A DNA stretch of 64,000 nucleotides from Aaosphaeria pasadenensis (lineage: Eukaryota; Ascomycota; Dothideomycetes; Pleosporales): the NCBI GenBank assembly GCA_022813625.1, contig JAKLMB010000037.1, positions 248,001 through 312,000 on the forward strand. Reading direction: 5' to 3'. Shown one piece after another: positions 21,095 to 32,215 of the stretch. Under the pieces are notes generated by a model. The model saw only the letters and a list, made by a program, of their open reading frames with translations, was not told the DNA's origin and did no database searches. The translations under genes and the position numbers were made by a program. How positions within the stretch are numbered: the first letter of the stretch is position 1; the number at the start of each line of letters is the position of its first letter.

Positions 21095-22435
21095 ATGGAC
21101 GACCCAGCCTTCGCGGTCGAAACCGACCTCTCGACGCAGAGCATCCTCCTCGCATCCGCCCACCACGACATCTCCGCACTGCGGAACCTCCTCCGCAACA
21201 CCTCCGCCAACGTGCAGGACGCCGAGACGGGATTCACGCCTCTGCATGCCGCCATCGCCGCCTGCGAGGAAGACGACGATGACAACGAAGAAGGACTAGA
21301 ATCTGCACAACCCGCCGCGTCTGATGCTGCATCCAAGGTGAACGGCCACACGAATGGCGTGCGGGAACAACAGCCGCAGCAGCAACCAGAGCTCAGCGAG
21401 CAGAGGAAGAAGGAGCTAGACGCCGCGGTCAAGACGGTCAGACTGCTGTTCGAGAACGGCGCGATATGGAACGACCTCGATATCAATGGCGAGACGCCCG
21501 GCTGCATTGCGCGCAGGCTGGGACTGGACGAACTGTACGAGATGTGCGTTGACGCCGGCGTGAGGGCCGAATTGCTGCTCAGCAGGCTCGAGGAGTATCA
21601 GTTGATCGGTGATGACGATTCCGAGGAGGATTCAGACAAGGACGAGGAGGAAGAAGAAGGAGTAGAGGGAGAGGCAGAAGGCGATGACCATACGGTCGAG
21701 AGAGTCACACAAAGCGTCAACGACGTTGCGCTAGCAGAGGGCGATGAGTCAACGCAGAACCCAGCGTACCTCTCGTCCACTCTGACCTTCGACCGCGACC
21801 GTCTTCTGGATGAGTCCTCCAACGGCGTCATGATGGAATGGGAGACGACGCTCATGCGCCGGTCCGCCGAGCGACTCCTCCCTACCGAGGGCCTCCGCGT
21901 CCTGAACGTTGGACACGGCATGGGAATCATCGACGGCATCTTCCAGTCCAAGTCCCCCAAGGCGCACCACATCATCGAGGCCCACCCGGACGTGGTCAAG
22001 AGGATGAAGGAGCAGGGCTGGCACGAGAAGACGGGCGTGGTAGTGCACGAGGGCCGCTGGCAGGATGTCGTGCCGCGGCTCGTCGAGGAGGGCGAGCTCT
22101 TCGACGCCATCTACTTCGACACGTTCGCGGAGGACTACAAGGCGCTTCGGGAGTTCTTCACCGAGTACGTGATCGGCCTGTTGGATCCGGCGGGTGGCAG
22201 TGATGGCGAGGGTGGGAAGTTCGGTTTCTTTAACGGCATGGGCGCGGATCGCCAGATATGTTACGACGTGTACGGAAAGATTGTGGAGATTGATCTATTG
22301 GAAGCTGGCTTTGACATCGAGTGGGATACCATTGACGTCCCGGATCTCGATGCCGACGGCGAGTGGGAAGGCGTCAGGAGGAAGTATTGGGTCCTTGATA
22401 AATACAGATTGCCCACCTGCAAGTTCATGGGCTAG
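21095..22435 (+). CDS. RMT2: Protein arginine N5 (delta)-methyltransferase Rmt2
   Basis: Single exon, 446 residues. Rmt2 is a fungal/plant-type enzyme that methylates the delta nitrogen of arginine; in yeast it modifies ribosomal protein L12. Features: an N-terminal ankyrin-like region (residues ~15-150, with GFTPLHAAIAA and NGETPGCIARR units) and an acidic low-complexity linker (~170-195). The SAM-dependent methyltransferase domain has motif I at ~267-278 (LRVLNVGHGMGI), then HHIIEAHPDV, DAIYFDTFAEDY and KFGFFNGMGADRQ. The C terminus RKYWVLDKYRLPTCKF matches the family ending. A Gln/Glu-rich insert splits the ankyrin-like part. Convergent with the next gene. ATG context is ACGAATGG. Confidence 0.9.
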   Translation: MDDPAFAVETDLSTQSILLASAHHDISALRNLLRNTSANVQDAETGFTPLHAAIAACEEDDDDNEEGLESAQPAASDAASKVNGHTNGVREQQPQQQPELSEQRKKELDAAVKTVRLLFENGAIWNDLDINGETPGCIARRLGLDELYEMCVDAGVRAELLLSRLEEYQLIGDDDSEEDSDKDEEEEEGVEGEAEGDDHTVERVTQSVNDVALAEGDESTQNPAYLSSTLTFDRDRLLDESSNGVMMEWETTLMRRSAERLLPTEGLRVLNVGHGMGIIDGIFQSKSPKAHHIIEAHPDVVKRMKEQGWHEKTGVVVHEGRWQDVVPRLVEEGELFDAIYFDTFAEDYKALREFFTEYVIGLLDPAGGSDGEGGKFGFFNGMGADRQICYDVYGKIVEIDLLEAGFDIEWDTIDVPDLDADGEWEGVRRKYWVLDKYRLPTCKFMG

Positions 22436-22566
22436 TGATCGACTATGTTGTCAAGTTATCCAGGTAGAAAAAGAAAAGTAGAAACGTGAAATATGAATAA
22501 AAATTGCAGAACAAACCAACAAAAGACTCCAGCGCTGAAGTGCTAAAAATTCACAAAACCCCTTTT

Positions 22567-22593
22567 ACTTCTTCTTCTTCTTCTTCTTCTTCT
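22567..22593. repeat. CTT trinucleotide microsatellite
   Basis: About nine CTT units lie in the 210-base convergent spacer between RMT2 and the hydrolase gene. Confidence 0.85.
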
Positions 22594-22645
22594 GGAGCAA
22601 ATTCCCCTAGAAGCCTTCAGATCGAAACGCCTATCCTTTAGCCCT

Positions 22646-23839
22646 TCACGCACCATTCGCTCCATTCAAACCATTCGTCGTAGACCCGACCAGCCCACTC
22701 TCTCGAAGCAGCTCATTATACCTGTTCTCCTGCGGATCCAACAACTGCCTGGCCGCCTCGATACCCACAGCCGGCAAACGTTTCAACTCCGTACCGTCGA
22801 ACCCTCCGTTCTTGAACTTCTTGGGGATCACTTTGGGGTCGAGCAATCCGACCTGTACCAGCACCGACGCCTGGTCCCAATACATGTGCTCGGAGACGAG
22901 CTTGCCGCCACGGACGGCCACGATGCTCACCATCGGAATCTCTACGCGTTTGTTCGTCGGTGCCACCCCAGGCAGGATCCAGTCCATGTCGTCCGTGTGC
23001 GTGAACGACACCAACATCTCGTCCACCACCCTATCCACCCCGACCGTCCTCGACACGAGCCTCAGGTCGAAATCGTCAATCACGCTGGGGATGAAGTACT
23101 CCCTGTAGAACTCATTCAGCTTCTTCCTGCCCACTCCGCCCTCCAGCGTCGGGAAGATCGTCACATGCGGACTATCCTGCGTCATGCTCGTCACCACCGC
23201 CGCAGCCCCAACATCAGACGCATCGGGATCCCCCTCATACTTCGCCCTCCACGCCCTATCCGCGACCTCCTCGACGTCTTCCTCCATCTTGAACCCCCTC
23301 CGCACGCACGCCAGCGACCGAGTCCACGCCAGCCCCGCCTCCACCTCCTCGAACTCGTCGCCCTCCGGGTCCGCGAACCCAACCCGCCCCTTCTCGTACC
23401 GGTAGCACCGCCACGCGCACTGCTCCGCCGGCGGCGAGATCTGCTCCAGCCCCGCGACGTGCACGACGACCTGCAGCAGCGACGGGAACTTGTGCCGCGG
23501 GTCAGGCAGCACGGACGGGTAGAACGCGACGATTGCGCAGCACTTGGGCATCGGCTTCTGCGCCGTCTTGAGCACAGCCGTCGCGGCCGCGCCGTAGCAT
23601 ACTATCGCGTAGGTTTCGCCGAGCTCGAGGTCGTCGTGTAGGCTCTTCAGCGCCCGGGTGTAGGTCGCTTGGTCGTCGGGCGTGTAGGGGAGGTAGGTGA
23701 CGTCGTAGCCTTCTTCTTTCCAGTAGAGGAGCTGTTTCTCCGGCGGGTGTGGGGAGGGCCCCGTGAGCCAGAGTCGGGGCGGGAGCGAGTTGAATGTGAG
23801 GAATCCTGTGCCGGGCTTGGAGGAAGATTTGGTGGACAT
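22646..23839 (-). CDS. Dienelactone hydrolase-like / SnoaL-like fusion protein
   Basis: Single exon, 397 residues. The frame stays open upstream, but its first codon there is TTG; the first ATG is at 23839. The N-terminal half (~20-195) resembles the alpha/beta-hydrolase dienelactone hydrolase family. The nucleophile elbow reads AIVCYGAAAT, with Cys81 matching the family Cys but Val replacing the usual Gly before it. The C-terminal half (~240-380) resembles an NTF2/SnoaL-like fold: FYREYFIPS, a vDRVVDEMLVSFTHTDDMDWILPG strand region, GGKLVSEHMYWDQASVL. The gene ends in an Asn/Gly-rich tail. This two-domain layout is known in fungal proteins of unknown role. Substrate is unknown; whether the hydrolase half is active is uncertain. 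Confidence 0.7.
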   Translation of the reverse strand: MSTKSSSKPGTGFLTFNSLPPRLWLTGPSPHPPEKQLLYWKEEGYDVTYLPYTPDDQATYTRALKSLHDDLELGETYAIVCYGAAATAVLKTAQKPMPKCCAIVAFYPSVLPDPRHKFPSLLQVVVHVAGLEQISPPAEQCAWRCYRYEKGRVGFADPEGDEFEEVEAGLAWTRSLACVRRGFKMEEDVEEVADRAWRAKYEGDPDASDVGAAAVVTSMTQDSPHVTIFPTLEGGVGRKKLNEFYREYFIPSVIDDFDLRLVSRTVGVDRVVDEMLVSFTHTDDMDWILPGVAPTNKRVEIPMVSIVAVRGGKLVSEHMYWDQASVLVQVGLLDPKVIPKKFKNGGFDGTELKRLPAVGIEAARQLLDPQENRYNELLRESGLVGSTTNGLNGANGA

Positions 23840-24539
23840 TGTGGATGTTTTGGTCGGTAGTAGGGTAGTAGGATATGTAATTGATGTCGTTGTGAGGTTA
23901 TGCGATTTGATGCGATGCGATGCGATACGATGCGATTCTTCTCCAGGCCGAAGCCTATCAGCACCTCTGCAGATTTTCGAAAAAAGGTAATGCAAGGAGA
24001 TGTTGAGGAAGTTTACTCGTGGGAAGGAAAAAGACGTTATGAGACCAAGCCAGAAGCCTTGTTTAAGCTCCCCAGTATTTGTGTGTTATTGGCCGAAGCT
24101 ATCATCCAAACCTGTCTTGCTTTTATTCTCCTTCCCCACTTTGGAACCAAGCTTGAGGAGAGCCGTTAGATCAGTACATCCAGGTTTTGGCTGCCGAAAG
24201 TGGAGCTCAACGATTCATCGGATTGGCCGTCGTTCGGCTGGAATTGCTGGTAGTTGGAATTAATAACATGGGGGAGGTCAAGGTCAAGGTCACGCCAGGA
24301 CTCGGAAGTCTGCGGTGAGACGGAAGGTAGTGATGACGTCAACAGGGTCCAAACTGTCGGTTTGTTTGTTTGTATTTTGTATGCATACATCCATACAGTG
24401 TAGTGCAGGCTAAAGATGCTATCAAAAACATAGAAGTTCCTCGAATAGAAGCCCATGCTGAGAGGCGCTGATTTTCCCAACCTTTCTTGCAATATGATAA
24501 CAATGCGATGCATGCTAGCATCATGGTGTTGTACATAAA
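23840..24539. other. Spacer with GATGC microsatellite
   Basis: No gene is seen. A GATGC/ATGCG short repeat runs about 23899-23935, 60-100 bases upstream of the hydrolase ATG, probably in its leader or promoter. The right part is the ARE2 3' region. Confidence 0.55.
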
Positions 24540-26513
24540 CTACACGATGAGATACAGACTAGTGATGACGCTTGGCCCAATGAACAACCCCAGCCAGAAC
24601 ATGACATTCCCCAATGTCTGTCTCCCTTTCAAGAATCTTGTCCTGCTCAATGCCGCCAAAGGCACTTGGCTCATCTGGCTTGCGAACAAATAGCCCCTCA
24701 CCTTCTTGAAGAGACAGAACATGAGGACCTCGTGCACTACAGCGCTGAGCAGGAAGGTCGCGAACGTCGCGCCCATCTTGCTGAGGTGGAACGCTGATAT
24801 CGAGCTGTGGTAGACATGGCGGAGGAGGAACGCATGTACCGGCCGGTTCCAGTCGCGTGCGTACTGGTCCCACGAGACCGCGTTCCACCAGTCGCCGTAG
24901 AACCCGCGGTCGGCAAACCGCGTGAGCTCGGCGAGAACATTGAGAAGACATTCCCATATCACGTACCAGGCGAGCAGCTGCTCCAGGAGTAATGGGAACA
25001 GCATGTCTGATACCACCCAGGGGAATTCCTTCCAGCGCTCATCGAGACTGATACCCGACTGCTTCAGGCCAACTGTCTCGACGACGACGGGGTAGATGTA
25101 AGCTTGCGAGATTATGATCATGATCCAAATGACGCCCAGGGTGGCGGCAGACTTCTCCGCGACATACCACCAGTTTATGGTTTCGATGCGTGGATACTCG
25201 AGTTCATAGACGAGGGTCGGGAGGCAGATCCACTCGGCGAAGTTGTAGAAGGTCAGATTATTTGGATAGGAGTTGCCCGCCTTCGTGCACTTGCCGCGCA
25301 GGTCTTCGTCGAGAAAAGTGATCTCTGTGTGAATGACGCGCTTGAACAGATGAATCTGATCTATGTCCAGCGGGTCTCCACTTTCCATTGCTTCTGCCAT
25401 TGTAGCGATCTCAGACTGTTCCTTAGCCAGATTGGTGGAGCACCTGAGGCCTATGCTAGGTCTGTGACGCAGGGTGCCGCTGCCCTCGCGGTCATGCAGA
25501 CCTGTGGTGATTGGAGTTCCAGAATGCGTTGCTGTGGGACTGTCATGAGCTTCCATGTCCTCGAGTTGCTGGAATTTCTGGAGTAGAAGAGTCTTCCGAC
25601 GATATACTTGTGATACTAGTGATTGTTAGCTTTAAGTTGGTAGTATCAGATGGTGTGAGGATTAGAACATACAGTAGCCGTTAGAGAAAGCATAGGAATG
25701 CTGCTTCATCAGGAGCACGAGGTCGTGCATGACTATGAAGACATTATGCGTCCAAGGCCACTCCCGATGGAAGCATACCCATATGAAGCCGACGGTGAAG
25801 ACCAATTGATACAGAGACTGTATCACCCACCCTGAACCACTCCAGGTGAGCAGACCGTTCGCAATGGCCTTGTGCAGAAAGAAGCCGAAGCTTGTTGCGA
25901 GGCACATGATGGCGTCTGTCGTTAGCAGAAGCACCAGGTCTCTGTCCACCATCAGATGTAGGATCTCAGCCCTTCCGAATACGGATCCCATGTTCTTGTA
26001 ATTCTGAGCGGCGATCTTGACCAGCAACAAGGCCATGGCCAGCCAGAACAGTGTAAAGAAGCCATGGAAGGGCGACTGCGAGGCCCGAGGGTTCTGTCGG
26101 TCGAAGGTGGTGAATTGATGCCTGAAGACCAGGTCTCGGATATTTCGTGGAGCCTTTCCGTTGAGCTTTGCAGCCTCGCGTTCTATGCCCGACTGCATGA
26201 TCTTGCGGAACTCAGGGTCGTCGTCGGTCAAGATGTATCGACCGCTCTTGTGAGGCTCCTGGACGACTAGCTGTATACTCGCGTGCCTACGTTCGGGATC
26301 GCGATCGCCAGGGCCATCTTTCTGGATGACATCGGTGCCCTCGTCCAAAGTTTCCGGTGTCCAAGAGCCCTCACTGCCCTGGGGTGGACGCTCTGAGAGC
26401 CCGCTGAACGCGTGTGACATTGCTGACCCGCTGTTTGCCAGTAATGGCGACGTCATATCTGGGTCGGAAACATCTGGCGGGTGGGTTGCGATGCGCTGCT
26501 CATCAACGGTCAT
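24540..26513 (-). CDS. ARE2: Sterol O-acyltransferase (ACAT/ARE type)
   Basis: Two exons on the minus strand, 26513-25673 and 25615-24540 (638 residues). The 57-base intron is GTATGT...CTAG; the chosen acceptor gives NGY-LSQVYRRKT. The open frame begins with TTG two codons earlier; the ATG at 26513 is used. The enzyme esterifies sterols with fatty acyl-CoA in the ER membrane for lipid-droplet storage. MBOAT features: a soluble acidic N terminus (~1-160), several TM helices, HSYAFSNGY, the diagnostic FYGDWWN motif followed by WDQYARDWNRPVHAFL, and the catalytic His region LLSAVVHEVLMF. The gene symbol follows yeast ARE1/ARE2; which one is closer cannot be told here. A second AG nine bases downstream is also in frame, so the acceptor is slightly uncertain. 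Confidence 0.9.
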
Positions 26514-27855
26514 TGCCAAGGGCCAGATGACCGAATTGCAATGTTGAGTTGAGATGAGAACGCTGTTGTCGCAGGGGTAGAAAGTGAAAACATTTGGGGT
26601 GTACGGAGTACCTGGTGGGTGTATGACATCCGCTGAGCCCTTGGTTGTAACGTTTTCGTCAGTCGGTCCCTGGTGCCACCCACAGCCGCAGTACCTTTAT
26701 CGATAACACCCTACTTGTATTCCATAGTAAAACACATGGGCGAGTACAGTGATGTTACCAACTCCCTATTGGATTTAACTATACAAAATAATTCGCCTTC
26801 ATCTTGAAGCTTACTGTCGAATATATAATCATATCGTATTGGCAGTACGAGTAGTGTTGTGCCACACCTTGAAAAGACAAATGCAGGTACGGTCACTGCA
26901 GTCTACAATGCATTGCGGGGGAATGCATGTACTTGTACTAGGGACTCCGTACAGACATACATAGTCCAGATATAAGAAATGCTTGGAAAAATTGGCCACG
27001 ACTGTCGGAGAATTATTATTCGCATACATGCACACATATGGATACGATGCTTCATATATCTAGCAGCATATAGGTACGTTAAGGCTTAAGCACCGAATTA
27101 TCTGGCTTGGTGCCGTGCAGGTGGCTGCTCTTCAGACTCTTAGGGTAGGTACTTGCTACCTAGTACCAACCCCAGGAACAGCATAAGCCATAAGTAGCAA
27201 ATGTGTCGTCCAGTGACTTGAATCCAGGTATCCAACAAAAAGCAAATACAACGGCCCACTCGTCGCTTCATCAAACAAGCTGCTTCAACCTAACCATTCA
27301 TCTTCTATCATACAACAATACAATCCATGTCCGTCTCTCGCAATTCTCGCAATTCTCGCATTCAAACCCTCAGGCTGCCAGGTGCCAGGGTCGCCGAAGT
27401 AATGAAATTAGAAGTGCATTACTTTGTCGACTTCCGGCCCCCATCGCCTGCATCGCCCAGCCATCCCGAGAGCCAGTCATCCTTCGGCAAAAAAGCCATT
27501 CGAGCCAGACCGTGGAAGGACCCCATACGTGATTCGCTTGATGGATCGCGATGTGCATGAGGAATACGAGCTGCCTTACAATGCTCATCTAGCCCCAGCA
27601 CGTGTGGTGGAAATGGTGATGGTGGTGTGTGCGTAAAAATAGGGCACAACCTCCCCGACTCTACCCCATCTCATCCCATCCCAGCCATTCACCGTCGTTC
27701 CACCACATAAGATGCATACTGTATAATTATGGGCCAAGGCGATCGCAAAATCTAAGACTCATGTTTGAATTGGTTAAATGAGCCCTATCCGCCTCGTCTT
27801 CTTCTTCTTCATCACTGTTCTCTCCCATTGACATCCCATCTGACACCATTCCGAG
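26514..27855. promoter_or_regulatory. Divergent spacer, ARE2 / seven-TM gene
   Basis: 1.3 kb between divergent starts. A TACGGAGTA word lies at 26602-26610, ~90 bases upstream of the ARE2 ATG, and a related ACTCCGTA at 26944-26951. Two and a half copies of a CGCAATTCT unit are near 27337-27362. A 77-codon ATG frame at 27327-27560 has no features and is not called. Confidence 0.5.
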
Positions 27856-29084
27856 ATGGCTCCTAGACGCGGTGGAGGAGGCTCAAGCTTCGGCTCAAGT
27901 GCCAGCGCAAGTTGCCCTCACCCATTCAGTACCGATGGCTACTATGGTTACTACACGACCCGCATTGAGGTGTTCGTCGCCTATTGCCTCCTCTTGGTAG
28001 CTCTCCTCGGGCTCATCGTCGCTCGTTCGAAGGTGAAGAAGAAGCTGCCCGGCGCAACCATCCTTATCGGACCCCTCTTCTTGGGATCCATCTGGTCTGC
28101 TTTCTTGTAAGTTACCGTCTGAATATGATACAGACGTATATATCAATCCATGAATTCGGCAGTTGACTGACAACCTGGACCAGTGCAACATCTTTGATGA
28201 TTGTGGGAACGATGCTGTTGGAGTGCAGCACGACTCCACCCCTCACCTATATGTACTGGGTCCTGGTCTTCAACATCTTCTACTCCCTCAGTCTCTACCT
28301 TCTGTTGGTGCTGGTATTTTACGCCGTTAATAAGGCCCTGCACCAGCACTTGAACAACACTCCGGGCTACCTCAGAATCGTGAATTACGTGGTCCTCGGC
28401 TTCATGGGTATCTTGACCGTTGCTCTGACCGGTCTCTGGTCCTACAACTACTATGCCGCGAGCGAAGCCGGTCGGATCGACAGTGCGCCATTGCTATCAG
28501 AGGAGGCTAACAAGCTCGACATCGCCTACTTTGTCTTCTATCTGGTGACTGTTTCGGCCGGAGGTGTCCTTGCAACCATGTCGCTTGTCTCCATGCGCTC
28601 TCGCAAGATTCCCACGGGCGTAAGTATCCCAATATCAATTCACTCTCTTCCACTACATTGTAATCTAACGTTCTCCCCACAGAACCTCTTTGCCCAGATC
28701 ATAGGGCTGTACGTTAGCATGTTCATCTGGGTACTGATCAACCTCATCGAAGACGGCACGTACCTCCCAGACGTGGACAACTTCTCCCGCGACGTCTACA
28801 TCGCCTTCACGTACATCCGCTACATCTTCTGGGTTGCGTCCTGGTCGCTGCTGCTCTCGATCGCGGCATCTCCCGTCTTCAAGTCCTCGGTCGTCGACAA
28901 CGTGGAGCCCAACCCCTACGCCCCGCAGCCTTACTACCCGGTGCAGCAGCAAGGCCAGCCGCAGTTCGCTGCTCCGCAGAACGGAGGACAACAGTATTAC
29001 TACCAGCAGCATCCCATCCATACGAACGGGGCGCCGATCTCGGCCCCTGGCAATGGCAATGGCCATGTGGTGCAGGTCAAATAA
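27856..29084 (+). CDS. Seven-TM membrane protein, unrecognised fungal family
   Basis: Three exons, 27856-28106, 28184-28619 and 28683-29084 (362 residues); introns of 77 and 63 bases start GTAAGT and end CCAG and ACAG. Seven hydrophobic helices can be counted, the first at ~36-56 and the last at ~275-300, with a short Ser/Gly-rich N terminus and a ~65-residue Pro/Gln/Tyr/Asn-rich cytoplasmic-type tail. The second intron lies between helices 5 and 6. The layout is receptor-like, but no GPCR, RTA1, PQ-loop or transporter signature is recognised. The gene is divergent from ARE2. Membrane location is well supported; function is unknown. Confidence 0.8.
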
Positions 29085-29808
29085 GCATTCATCTACTCAC
29101 CTATTTCAAGCCAATCCCACAAGAGCCAATTCAGAGGAACGATGCAGGCGATAACGTGAAGATGAGGAACACATTGATGCAGCCATCTATGCAACCATCT
29201 ACTATATCAAATCATCTAAGGGAAAGGAAAACCGCGAAGTCATTTTTGATACGTCTTGATTTGTACAGGCGCCGTTGGCTTAGTCTTGCTTTTTTCTCCC
29301 CCAAATCCTTTCCCTAGATACCCAATAGCACAACACAAACACAATACAATAACGAATATCCATGATCACAAGAAACCTGACAAGAAATCTCACACTCGTC
29401 TCCCGGTAGTCATATCTCGCGCGACCCAAATAGTACAACAGTCCTTCATAATTCGTAGTAGATGCCATGAGGTTACGAACATTATGTCGTATCGCAGTCC
29501 ACAAACCCGCAAGGATCACCGCTGTTACTTCAGGCTCCATACGCTGATGGGTATGACAACTCATATCCACACAATTCGTGAAACCTACTAAGTACTACCT
29601 TGCTCGCACATCGCTCGCTTCCCGCGACGCGGGCATGTCTTGTCAATTTGACGGGTATTTTTTTTCTTCAGGGTTCACATGACACGCAAATCAATAACTG
29701 GGCCATATCGTTCATTCACGCTTTCTCCAAATATATCAGTACACGCATCTATCATCAAGCTCCCATAATCATACTCTGATTATCTCATACCCAACTTCAA
29801 CGCCTCAA

Positions 29809-29824
29809 TACTCCGTACGGAGTA
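29809..29824. repeat. 16-base palindrome TACTCCGTACGGAGTA
   Basis: A perfect palindrome formed by overlapping forward and reverse copies of the recurring intergenic word TACGGAGTA. Confidence 0.85.
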
Positions 29825-30092
29825 CATGCTAAATAAAAACCTACAGCGCAAAACATACAAAATCCCAATCTCCACCAAGGTGATCTTGACATGGTTTACC
29901 ATTGCCCATCTCCTTAGCGCCCCAGTCGTGTCATAGCGTCCCGCGTCGCATACGATGCCTAGTGCAGTGTAGACTATGTAGGTCGGCGACATGCGGGGCG
30001 GTGAAAGAGACGGCAGAGGAAGTATGAGACTTTGAAAGCTTTGCTGCCTGTTGCTTTCGGGTCTTTCTTTGGGGGGAGGGTATGCGCGAGTC

Positions 30093-30116
30093 ATGGATCG
30101 ACAGATGGATCGACAG
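30093..30116. repeat. Tandem 12-mer, two copies
   Basis: ATGGATCGACAG is repeated exactly twice in a row. Confidence 0.85.
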
Positions 30117-31025
30117 ATGAAGGCATAGAGGGTGGTTTGATACGGGTGATTCGCTTGCTCAAACGTGCTGTGTTGACTGTGTTGGCCTGCAGGTAGTAGA
30201 AAGACGGGCCTACTCGTAGCATAGCGTACAAGTATTTATAACAGGCGCTGGCGATCATCATCATATTGAGAAAGAGGCTGTCGGATTTTGTTCCATGAAC
30301 GTGAAGTGGGAAAGGAATATTTCATAACCATTGGGATTGGTACTTTAGAGATGGACTTTGTACTACTCTATACACATGCTGCGTGCACATAATCACAGAA
30401 GTGCTTCGTCTTACGGAAGCTATTCCTATCCATGAAATAGGCCGAGTGGGAGGGAAGATGCCATGGTCACTAACATATATTCTGGACTGAGGAATGGAAA
30501 TCAGCTATTGCTTTTGTAGACGGTCTCAGAGAAGAAACCAGCATGGAATTTTCATATTGGCTTGCAATCAACCCAACTGTAGGTGTTTGTGGTTTGAATC
30601 ATGACATGCTGTTGCTCTACTTCATTTGGTGGTGGAGCGGCAAGTATTCTGATGGTTTATTAAGAAACATTTGAGAATCAGTTGAACTATGGAGTCTTCG
30701 CGAGACGAATGGGAAACCTTTCAAGGCTTGATTCTACTCGTATTTCTAAGAGGTCCTAACTATATCATAAACCAATGGCTAAATTGACTCTGGCAAGCCA
30801 GGCAAAGGGATTGAGGTGAGGCTGTTATTGATATCTACCTAGATACCATACCCACTTGCACAAACGGCAGTTCTCGCCTATTGATGCCGTGCGTGCCTGT
30901 TTCCGTATCTGGGCTGTGCCTCGGAACCAACCGACGATCATCCCCATATATTCTATCATTAATCTTCACACGCGACCAAGTCTAGTTCCTCTTTACACCA
31001 TTTCCTATACCACCCAAGAAACGGC

Positions 31026-32215
31026 ATGGAGGGAGAGACTACAGCACCGCCTGTCCGATTCAAGCGCCGCAAGCTCGCACACCCGCGACGAAGCACCCTT
31101 GCCGATAATGATGATGCGCCTTCGGACCACCTCGCGACGACTGTCCAGACATCGAACGGACAGTCGAACGACCACGACCACGATAACCACGAAGACGTTC
31201 CGAATTTAAAAGAGATCCTTCGAAATCGTAGGAGGCCACATGACCGCCTCCGCGAGGCCGCGCGCAAAGCAGAACAGAAGAGCGATGCGCTCGTCCACGT
31301 CGAGCAACAGGACCTGCAGCCCAGAAACGAGACCCCCTATGTGGACCGCTTCGTCGCACAGACCGGACAGGTGGTCGGAAAGGAAGACCAACAGATGTGA
31401 GTCATTCAATGGGTACAGCGCAAACCTCACAGCACCTCATCCCGAGGCACCGCTGCATCGATCAATGTTGCAATGAACGAACGCTAATGGGGTAGGGCGG
31501 AATATGTAGAAGCGCGCCTTGCTGAGCAGAACCACCGCAAGTACGGCTGGCCGATTCCGGACCATTTGCAGAAGCTTCTTGGTCGTCTTGGTCCCACGTC
31601 GGAGAGCGACCAGGAGAAGGGACAGAGCCAGAGACCGACTACGACTACTGACCCACGATTAGCCGCGGGCCATGGCAAGTTGATGGAGATTGATCTTGGG
31701 CCCGAGGCCACAGCGAAGAACATTGAACGCACAGAACAAGCTCGACGGCGCCTGGAGGGCCATGTCGAACCAGACGCAAAAGAACCCCAAGGCAAGGTCC
31801 GTCTAGGGAAGGACGGGAAGCCGAGGAAGCGCTGGCAGAAACGGCGCAACAGCGAAGATATTCGGCGAGACGCCATGGTCGAAGCTGTGCTCCGAGAGTC
31901 GAAATGTGGGTGGACCACGTTATATCTGTTGCTAGCTATATTTATGATGCTAACCCTACAATAGTGGAGTACTTCGAAGAAGCAAAACCCGCCCCCAAGC
32001 CTACGGATCCGAACCGAGACGCCGACGATGCAATTGCTGAGCAGTTCCGGCTCGATTTCCTCGAATCCATAGAGAATCGCCATCGCAGGGCCGCACCTCC
32101 GCCAAACGCAAAGGGCGCCAAAGAGCATCCGAAAGGACCGAAGCTGGGAGGATCGCGAAGTGCCAGGGCGGCCATGCGCGCACAGGAAGAACAGGCTGCT
32201 AAGATGAAGAAGTGA
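31026..32215 (+). CDS. TLS1 / C9orf78 (Hep59) family protein
   Basis: Three exons, 31026-31396, 31496-31905 and 31965-32215 (343 residues); introns are GTGAGT...GTAG (99 bases) and GTGGGT...ATAG (59 bases, with branch-like TGCTAAC at 31946-31952). The family includes S. pombe Tls1 and human C9orf78, nuclear proteins linked to pre-mRNA splicing (Brr2 contacts) and, in fission yeast, telomeric silencing through shelterin-gene splicing. Features: a basic start VRFKRRK, NLKEILRNRRRPHDRLREAARKAE, the strongly conserved YVDRFVAQTGQV...MAEYVEARLAEQ spanning the first splice, LDLGPEA-like IDLGPEATAKNIERTEQAR, and a basic GGSRSARAAMRAQEEQAA end. The protein is charged and probably disordered. Assignment rests on the middle blocks. 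Confidence 0.82.

Larger units (their letters stand above)
29085..31025. other. 1.9-kb spacer
   Basis: No supported gene on either strand. A 16-base perfect palindrome, two overlapping copies of TACGGAGTA in opposite orientation, is at 29809-29824. A 12-base direct repeat occurs twice in tandem at 30093-30116. The final ~150 bases are the leader of the TLS1-like gene. Confidence 0.55.

Noticed and set aside
22886..23641. 251-codon plus-strand frame across the hydrolase gene
   Set aside because: It is His/Arg/Pro-rich, opposite a supported gene, with no domain.
24540..26519. Two separate genes at 24540-25556 and 25662-26519
   Set aside because: Both halves are parts of one sterol O-acyltransferase and join across a 57-base intron.
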